Origin: Ophioderma brevispina
Lineage: Eukaryota; Echinodermata; Ophiuroidea; Amphilepidida; Ophiodermatidae
Direction: 5' to 3'
Length of the DNA: 64,000 nucleotides
Assembly (NCBI GenBank): GCA_023653785.1
Contig: JAMKCH010058150.1
Span: forward strand, 1-64,000
Part shown: positions 57,201 to 64,000 of the stretch, one piece after another
How the letters are laid out: each line of letters begins with the position of its first letter
Position numbering within the stretch: position 1 is the stretch's first letter
Position numbers and translations under genes: made by a program
The notes under the pieces: model-generated
The model's database searches: none
The model's input: only the letters and a program-made list of their open reading frames with translations
Told to the model about the DNA's origin: nothing

Positions 57201-57680
57201 TTCCCCTCCCCACATTTCCCAGAGGTTGGACCACAAAATATCTTTTTACACAATCCTTGAAAATATCAACAAATACTTTCAACATCTTCACTTTGATTAT
57301 ACTTGTATTCAATAATAATTAATTGATAACGTCCCCAAAAAGGCTATTATACGAAATTTGGCAGCATTTGAAAAACGCGGCCCTCTATGGGACTTATCAT
57401 AAATTCTACTATTTGGAATAGCATAACACATAATTAGCATTAAGAAATACCCCCCCCAAATTGTTTCATATTAACTATTATATAGCTGTTTTAGCTTAAT
57501 ATGCAATTTCTGAATTTTGGTGGCGGCCATTTTGAAAAAACGCCCGCTAGCGAGATTTCCCCACATTCCTCAGAGGTGGACCCAAAAATTCTTGTTCGCA
57601 TCCTTGAAATTAAAATAAAACACTTCAAACCTTCTTCCTGCCCCAAACTTCTGAATGGGACTTAAATTTTGAACCCTACT
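54281..57680. mobile_element. foldback element 3: 3.4-kb palindrome with tandem-repeat arms
   Basis: The outer ends TAGGGTTCAAATTTAAGTCC (54281) and GGACTTAAATTTTGAACCCTA (57658) are inverted. Arms of about 1.55 and 1.7 kb meet near 55900. Each arm holds about nine degenerate units of 150-200 bp. Units carry an AGAGGGCG(C/T)TTTTTCAAAATGG phrase followed by CCGCCAAAATTCC-type text and a stretch such as AGCTATCTAAGAGTC; in the right arm all are inverted (GGCGGCCATTTTG, GCCCTCTAG). Every second unit adds a TTTCCC(A/C)CA...GGTTGGACC phrase, so the higher-order period is about 330-360 bp. No frame survives. Confidence 0.8.
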
Positions 57681-57938
57681 AAATGTAACCTTTAATTTAT
57701 TATAATCGTGTCCCGTAACAATAAAGGGTAGCAGCGAAAAGTATATTTCGGAGCACATTTTACTCGAAACGTATTAGTTTTCTGTTCAGTTTTAGAAATT
57801 CTTGAAATAAAGAGATTCACTCCGAACACATTGTATCGAAATGGCTATCCCTTTTCGAATTAGCTCCCTGAAATGGTGCAGTAAAAAACATTTTCGAGCA
57901 CTTCGTTTCGAATTTGCTCTGCGGTGTTTGTTGTCTAT

Positions 57939-58392
57939 GGCTGGTATTCCTGAAGGAAGGCTTAACTTTAGTCCTGGTCTTAAACCATGTTTAGTCCTAC
58001 ATGATTGGACCTTTTTTCTTTTCAAAATACTGTAAAAGTGAAATGTAACAGTTGAGATAATTCCTCAGGATGTGCCGGGTGTGAAAGTAATCATAGCCGT
58101 GCAGGTATCTTTGCGGCTCCATAGACGACAACGGAATACAGCGTGAAACTTATGGTTGCGTGAAGAGTCAACTGATCGATTGCCCTATTGTTACCCTTGT
58201 TCCCGGACTGTGAAGCCCGAAGACTATATCTCCTTCCACCCCGGAATGGCCCATCCACGATGGAATTTTCTCACCCTTACACCCAACATTGCTCTAAATC
58301 TAGTCCATTTTGGAAGGAATAAAGGTCCACTCATGTAGGAACTACCCGGGATTACCTGGTTTAAAGTTAGACTTCCTTCAGAATACCAGCCT
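57939..58392. mobile_element. foldback element 4 of the cluster
   Basis: GGCTGGTATTCCTGAAGGAA (57939) is mirrored by TTCCTTCAGAATACCAGCC (58374), and TCCTACATGATTGGACC (57999) by GGTCCACTCATGTAGGA (58325). Arms are about 70-75 bp and a spacer of about 310 bp contains an unrecognised 60-codon frame. Flanking text on both sides has CGAAGCACATT-like phrases that belong to the following repeat field. Confidence 0.65.
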
Positions 58393-58394
58393 AA

Positions 58395-60065
58395 TGTTGT
58401 ATAACAGTACATTTCGAAGCACATTGTACTTAAATGTACTGATGTACGTGATCATAACTCTGAAATGTAATCGATCCAAACAGTAGACTTGAAACGTACT
58501 TGATAAGTACTGGTTCTGGTATTATGGTACTCAATATATACACTGTACTCGAAGTGTGCTTGATCGAAACATCTTACTCCAAATGTAAATTTGAAAAATA
58601 TGAATTGTATGGTTTCCAAATTTTTGCACTTCAAGAATGTTCTATCCTCCCTACACCTAGCAGTAACAAAGTAATCATAAACTCCCACACAAGTCTCACA
58701 AGAAGTGCCTGGTATGTCATTATACGCGCAGTGTTTTTGTGTAGTCATTGTACGAGACATTGTTTTGTTCTATAATCACGCTACGCATGTGTTTCGCTGC
58801 GCGATTTCTGGATTTAGACTGCGCTAAGTGCGTTGTAGTACGGCGCGATAATGCTGCGCAAATCCATTAATTTACTTTGTACTCGAGGTTTACAGAGTAT
58901 AGAAACATTGTGAGTACAGGGCACAGAGCTGGAAGAATAAACCAGATGGGAATCGCGCGTGTTATTGAATAGGCCAGCAGCGTAACCGATTTCTTTCCTC
59001 ACATACTCGCGCGCCATCCTGTTTTTGCGCAACCAGCCGCGCGTCGCGCTGTTACTGCACAAGAACACGCACCTACAAAGCTGTGCTCCGCGTTATGTTT
59101 CTCAATGTGCATTCGCCTATGTGTTCCATTGTCCATCGACCTATTTTTCTTTTTCTTCTGCAATAATTTATGCGAAAATCAAGGGGGGGGCGATGTAAGA
59201 AACCATGATCTAAAAAGATCCTGCATTCCTAATGCAATAAAAGTCTCCCATACCCTGTTATTTTGCTTAGGAAAAGAGATTATTTGAGTCCGATTGATAT
59301 CTGTGGCATGGTTTGTTATTGGTTGTTTTCACTCGCTAAAGTGTGACGAACGAAAATACCGCGTGTTCATAATATGCATTAAGGATTTTCCCAAAACGAC
59401 GATACGTAAACCAAAATGGTGGTGCCCAAACTATGAAAATGAAGATGCGTATTCCGCATTATAATACGTTTGGGCACCTTGATTTTGGTTACGCTGTTTG
59501 GGGAGAATCTTCGGGTCTGGGGTTATATTTACGTTCGTTGGTAACGGGTGTTCGAATCATAACAATACTCGAAATCCACTTGATCCAAACACTGCACTCG
59601 AAGTGTATTCGAAAATACAATTTTTCACATTCCAAATTTGTACTTCAGGAATATGCTACGTGCTCGTAGAGCACTTTGTACTCAAAATGTATTCGATATA
59701 ATGTATTCGATATAAAGACTGTGCTCGAAGTGTACTCTAACTAAACATTATACTGTAAATTTACTCGAAAAGTACTATTTTTGGTTACGTATTTGCACCT
59801 CTAGAATGTCCAGGGTAAAAAAGTACATTTCAATTACAATATGTTGAAAATGTCCAAAGTATTTAAAAAGGACATCTCAAGTACAGGTAAATTACTAAAA
59901 TGTACGTTTCGACTACACCGAGTACACTTCTTAAAAGTACATTTGGAATACATTTCGAACATCTTTTTGCTGTCAATAACAAAGAAGTACATTTCTATTT
60001 TCATAAAAAGTACAGGTCGAGCACATTTTCGAGTATATTCCGTCTACAATACAAATGTACTCGGA
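58395..60065. repeat. field of GTACTCGAA / TTCGAGTAC-type repeats
   Basis: Degenerate repeats of about 15-25 bp built on CTCGAAGTGTACTTGA occur at 58395-58640 and 59540-59800. From about 59820 to 60065 the motif is mostly inverted (GTACATTTCGA, TCGAGCACATTTTCGAGTA), so the right part is a foldback centred near 59800. A longer unit is also repeated: TTCCAAATTTTTGCACTTCA (58614) and TTCCAAATTTGTACTTCAGG (59630). The middle (58740-59100) is CG-richer with GCGCG words. No gene. Confidence 0.6.
59405..59495. repeat. short palindrome within the repeat field
   Basis: ACGTAAACCAAAATGGTGGTGCCCAAAC and its inverse are represented by the cores CCAAAATGGTGGTGCCCAAA (59412) and TTTGGGCACCTTGATTTTGG (59468). 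The spacer is about 37 bp. Confidence 0.7.
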
Positions 60066-61035
60066 CTTGACCATGCACTCCACTATGCACCATACGCATA
60101 CCATAACATAACCTTTTGATTGCACCCAAGACGTCACACTCCCCACCTTCGCCGTTCTGATTTTTTAGGCGACGGTAAAAAATATTTGACCTAAAAAAGT
60201 GTAAGATGGAACACGTCTAAGCAATGGTGCGCACACAGGATTTCGTTGCAGAGAGAGGCACTCTTGTTTTCCCCCAACTAGTGATGTAAATGACCAAATA
60301 GTATATAGTATAAGTGCTGAAAAGAAAAAAATCATCGTGGACCTTGCAAAACTGTTATTGCACAAACAATGGGAAAATGACGTGTATTTTGCAACACGCG
60401 TAGAAAATACAGGATTGCCTAAAATAGTATGTTTTGTGTTAAATCATGGAAGAAAAATATATAGAAGGAAGCACATCGACCCACTTGACGTTTGAACGAT
60501 CTATCTGCCGCCCCATAATTGCAATTGTTATTCATATTCTCTCAAGTGGACCTTCCGAGGAAAATCCTATTTCGATTTTCTCGATCGAGAAAATTTTCAG
60601 TTCGTGGTTGTTTCTTCATTGCGTGAAAATTCCGGGTCATCGGGAATCAGCGATTCAGCACGCGATGAATGCTGCGAAGTAAATACTCAAACATATGGCG
60701 GCTTCCATGGAAACCGATCAACACGCCCGGGGGTTCTTGGATTTTGGTCGGGAATCCATGGCTCGTTCCGAAAAAGAGGACTAGCGACAATGGGGGACTA
60801 CCGCTGGGGGTACCAAATTCAAAATAATCAAGTTTAGTCCCGGTGAGAGGTACCAAATTCAGTTGTGATTATGAGTTCAAGATACAAATAGGAAAAAAAC
60901 AAACTAAAACATCATCAACATAGCCTAAGTGGTATTTTTTCTTGCAGTAGCACAAGTGTCATTTTTCTTGATATGGCTATTTTAAATTGTGTATCTTTTT
61001 TCATGTATTGAGAACAGGTCCCGCAAGGGGTATAA
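60066..61035. other. no gene recognised
   Basis: Short overlapping frames on both strands at 60446-60856, none with a motif. A GAGAGGTACCAAATTCA phrase occurs twice (60808 region and 60846). Confidence 0.4.
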
Positions 61036-61039
61036 TCTC

Positions 61040-61110
61040 GCTGCAAATTACCTTCAATCTTCAATCAAGTTTTATTTGTTCATCATAGAAAAGGCCTACA
61101 GCAAAAACAA
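61040..61110 (-). repeat. possible LINE 3' end
   Basis: On the - strand the text ends AACAAATAAAACTTGATTGA followed by degenerate TTGAAGA copies. This is the kind of short A-rich microsatellite tail seen on the LINE at 30.6-32.3 kb. No RT coding sequence lies upstream on this strand, so this is only a 3'-end fragment if correct. Confidence 0.3.
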
Positions 61111-62640
61111 TATGATAAATAATTATGTAAATAATGCAGTACAGTGAAAAATTCATTGTTACAATATTAATCAAAAATATTTTGCATACAGACGTTTATA
61201 ATACATTATAATTAGAATTTCAAAAGAGAGTATATAACTGGGATAATACTAGTGGAAAATATATTTAAAATAGCACAGTAAGGATGTCATATTACTGCAA
61301 TATTTCATCCTTTATTTTTCACACTGGGCAGTCTTGGGCAGTAAAGCTGAACGCATAACGATGTGCATTAACTTCTTATATAACGAAAACAACAACAAAT
61401 ACACACCGGAGACGGCCGGAACATGTTGCAATATGCAATATACTTTTACACTTTTACGTGTTCGGACATAGAGTTTTCAAAAAATTCTACAGTATTGCTC
61501 GCCGATCATCGATTGCGGCAGAGGGATAATGATCAAAGGATCACTGTTGAATCCCTTCCCTTTGTGCGGGTAAATGGATAAACAAAATTAAAATCGGATT
61601 GTGGAAGTCGATGTGCTTCCTTCTATCTCTTTCTTCCATGGTTAAATATACACAATTTAGGTCTTCCAGAGTAGATATCGACATAAAATAAGGTTTCAAA
61701 GTGTATTTAAAAGAGCAAGGTTCATTGGCATTTACCGTCGTTTTGCCCAGTTTTTGCTTGTTTGGAAATCATTTACAGCCCAAATTATAAAATTAATTTT
61801 ATTGCTGATTTGGTGTGTCTTATGACCCTTATACGTGGTATAATTCCTTTCGAGAAAAAAATCTTTCGAGTAAGTGGTGTCCTTGGGATGTCCATGGACC
61901 CCCATGGGCACTAACGGGAGTAAAAACCTTTGGTCACTTAAGTGTTAATAGCTTAGGTACTTGGCTGACATTCCAAGGCAAGTTGCATAAAGCTGACATA
62001 CTGAATGAAGGACACTACATGAACCATAAGTTGTAGATAGCACAAATTATACCTTGTCTTGATCCTTGTAAAAGACATGCAGTCTGGTTACCTCTTTACA
62101 GTAATCCAACCATTTCTCATTTTGACTCCTGTATTATGGTTTACCCACCCATACTTTCTCGAGGGACATCTCGCTACATTTTTTTCATCGACCTTCATAG
62201 AAGATAAATCCGCTGAGAAATGAACCTTTGCTCTACATGGTCACAGAAATTAATAGCTTACATACTTGGCAATCTTGGTAATAACTGTTGGAACATTAGG
62301 GCACTTTGTGAAAGTCCCCCTCCCCCGTTCTCCCCAAGGACAATGGAGCTCATAGTCATCTCGTTAGCAGCCTTGGCACACGCAACAAAATTGAAATGCG
62401 GGGGTGTGGAAGCAAAAGGTTCAGGCTTGCAATTGAACTGTCACTTTTGGGTTAGGTTAGTTAAAGTTGTGATCATCGGCGAACATTTAATTTACAATCG
62501 TGATAAGTGTTTGTGATATTCCCATAAAATTCTTTAATACACATCACAAAATAAGAAAAGAACCGGCGGAACCAACCGATATCATGTGGGTGGTTACACG
62601 AATATACTTATATTTTGAAAAACAGGAAGAGAAGCTTCAT
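61111..62640. other. no gene recognised; one short dispersed repeat
   Basis: 61875-61945 carries the CCCCCATGGGCACTAACGGG text that matches 46948-46990 and 47455-47535. The 98-residue frame at 62220-62516 has a run of Pro, no recognised motif and no splice context, so it is not called. Confidence 0.4.
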
Positions 62641-62642
62641 TT

Positions 62643-63570
62643 TTAATCGATAAGAATTGCGGATATTTTGCTCTGTGTAATAGCATACAACAAAGGGTCA
62701 AGTACTGTGTTAAAATGAATCAGTAGTATCAAAGCATACAAAACATTTACTTTCTTTACACTTGGACAAAAGACTTTCAACTACAATTACATACATACAA
62801 GTATGTACATGCAACTATCATATGCTATTACCGATAACCAAGTGTCCACTGCGGGCATCAGATAACGACCTTGAACCACCGCGACCCGCGTTCACTGCTT
62901 CTAACCTCTACCTTCACCGATATTTGAATTGTCGATGCTCCTAAATGCTTAGTCCACACATTTCAATTTGAGCCCGCTTTTGCAACCTTCGTCGAAGAAA
63001 GAAAGGAAGCAATACTCAGCCAATGACTAATAATCACGGCAAATGACAAAACCTAAGAAAACAACAGTGCAAAGGCTTGATTCTGCGTGTTGGCGAAAGA
63101 CAATAAAAGTCGTAATTAATGGACGCAGTGGATGGCTCCTGTTTCGTGCAACATTCCACCATGATCATCTTCAATTGTCCATCGTCGGCACCATCCCTCT
63201 GCCCCAGCACAAAATTATGTATTTGAACTCGAGACTTCGTTTGTATCTTTAGGTAAGTAGAGTAATCACGAAACCCTAGCAAGAAAAAAAAAAGGCGATC
63301 CAGGCTAATGCACGTCAACGTTAACAACTCACAAGAATGAAAAAAATCACCAGTTAAAGTCAAAAATCTGCATCCCAGTTCACCCAGCGGCCAGTATCTT
63401 CAATGAAGAATGGTGACAGTAGTACAACCCGTCATGACATCGCACAAATCGGCAACTGAGAGATTGAGAATCAATAGATCACTTGGCTTTCTCTCAACTT
63501 CTTTCCTTCCAAAACACTAGGATTGTTGCCAAATTACGCCTCAGTATGATAGAATTACCAAGAGGAAAGG
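62643..63570 (-). pseudogene. class A (rhodopsin-like) GPCR pseudogene
   Basis: Read on the - strand, family landmarks occur in order. A TM1-like PLGNSIIL block (about 63535-63565) is followed by TM2 KPSDLLILNLSVADL (63446-63488). An in-frame TGA lies at 63400-63402. Then come YWPLGELGCRFLTL with the conserved TM3 cysteine and LLTLTCISLDRL, where DRL stands for the DRY motif (63293-63330). After a poly-T-expanded spot, a second-loop/TM5-like segment (CCTKQEPSTASINYDFYCLS, 63135-63195) can be read. TM7 is HFNTVLDPLLYAITQSK (62670-62720), with DPLLY for NPxxY, and a stop at 62643-62645. TM4 and TM6 are not recognisable and several frameshifts occur. Class A GPCRs are seven-helix plasma-membrane receptors; this copy cannot encode one. 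The ligand class cannot be told. Confidence 0.75.
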
Positions 63571-64000
63571 AACGCGACAAGAAGATATTTATATCGGAGT
63601 CCTTTTCCATTGGCTCTCCATCGACTCAACACAACTATTTCCTAGCTGCTTGGTAGGTATTAAACACTAACTTAGGAATTTGTGCAATGTCATGTATCCG
63701 AAGCTAATGTTTTTTGCACACAAGCCTCAAAACCCAAGATCTTAAGTACATCTAAGATAAAATAAACTTGGAGATTTTGTACCCATTCACCGTTTTCACG
63801 TAGGATTAACTTCAGCTTATATTTCCCAGCTGATCCTAGACTGGTGGCCAAAGTTGGACCTAGTCCATTTCTGTAATCGTGAGCTGCATTTGTATATAGC
63901 TTTAAAACCACATCCACAATATGTTAAAAATATGTAATTAAAACCGTACACATACTCCCATACGCAAAGTAATGCGACTTTTCATCCAGGTTTTAACACT
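63571..64000. other. no gene recognised
   Basis: A 75-residue - strand frame at 63690-63917 has no motif. It lies upstream of the GPCR relic on the same strand and could include its 5' region, but nothing supports that. Confidence 0.35.

Noticed and set aside
62220..62516. 98-residue frame as a possible secreted protein
   Set aside because: No signal peptide at the start, no splice or promoter context and no recognised domain.

Overview
The window looks like animal nuclear DNA, most likely from a marine invertebrate. It is AT-rich and has spliced GT-AG exons. It also holds decayed CR1/Jockey-type LINEs, a Penelope-like element, tRNA-derived SINEs, a Crypton-like recombinase fragment and a class A GPCR relic. 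I cannot name the species. There is no conventional long gene. Nearly everything readable is either one small-peptide gene family or mobile DNA in various states of decay.

The most gene-like content is a three-exon gene present twice on the + strand: copy A (about 17.38-19.89 kb) and copy B (about 36.04-41.58 kb). Copy B encodes a 59-residue secreted peptide with a signal peptide, an Arg-Arg site and four cysteines (C-x9-CC-x7-C). Copy A has the same exons and splice sites, but a net one-base loss in exon 1 gives a premature stop. Introns and 3' flank are colinear between the copies, so this is an old tandem segmental duplication of roughly 18.6 kb offset, later filled by different insertions. 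Intron 1 of copy B holds a TA-flanked inverted-repeat element, a second element nested in its arm, and a hAT-like element with an 8-bp target duplication. Copy A keeps the matching empty site of the first.

Region by region. 0-5 kb: a small MITE and one copy of a dispersed repeat. 5.3-8.3 kb: a decayed CR1-like LINE on the - strand. 11.4-13.6 kb: an inverted-repeat element whose arms are made of short tandem repeats. 13.6-16 kb (-): a LINE 3' end joined to a Penelope-like reverse transcriptase that is itself split by a 431-bp insertion. 17.4-23 kb: gene copy A and its flank, including a run of 91 consecutive C. 24.8-30 kb: hairpins, MITEs, SINE heads and the Crypton-like fragment. 30.6-32.3 kb (+): a 5'-truncated LINE. 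32.4-34.4 kb: a long inverted-repeat element. 36-43 kb: gene copy B and flank. 43.5-46.5 kb: a SINE pair and a TIR element. 48.1-48.9 kb: a polypurine block followed by a polypyrimidine block. 51.4-60.1 kb: a run of adjacent foldback structures with tandemly repetitive arms, the largest 3.4 kb. 62.6-63.6 kb (-): a class A GPCR pseudogene.

The main biology is therefore a small secreted-peptide gene family duplicated inside a repeat-rich region, plus a cluster of inverted-repeat elements whose arms are tandem arrays. All family calls come from reading translated motifs and aligning by eye; no database search was done.
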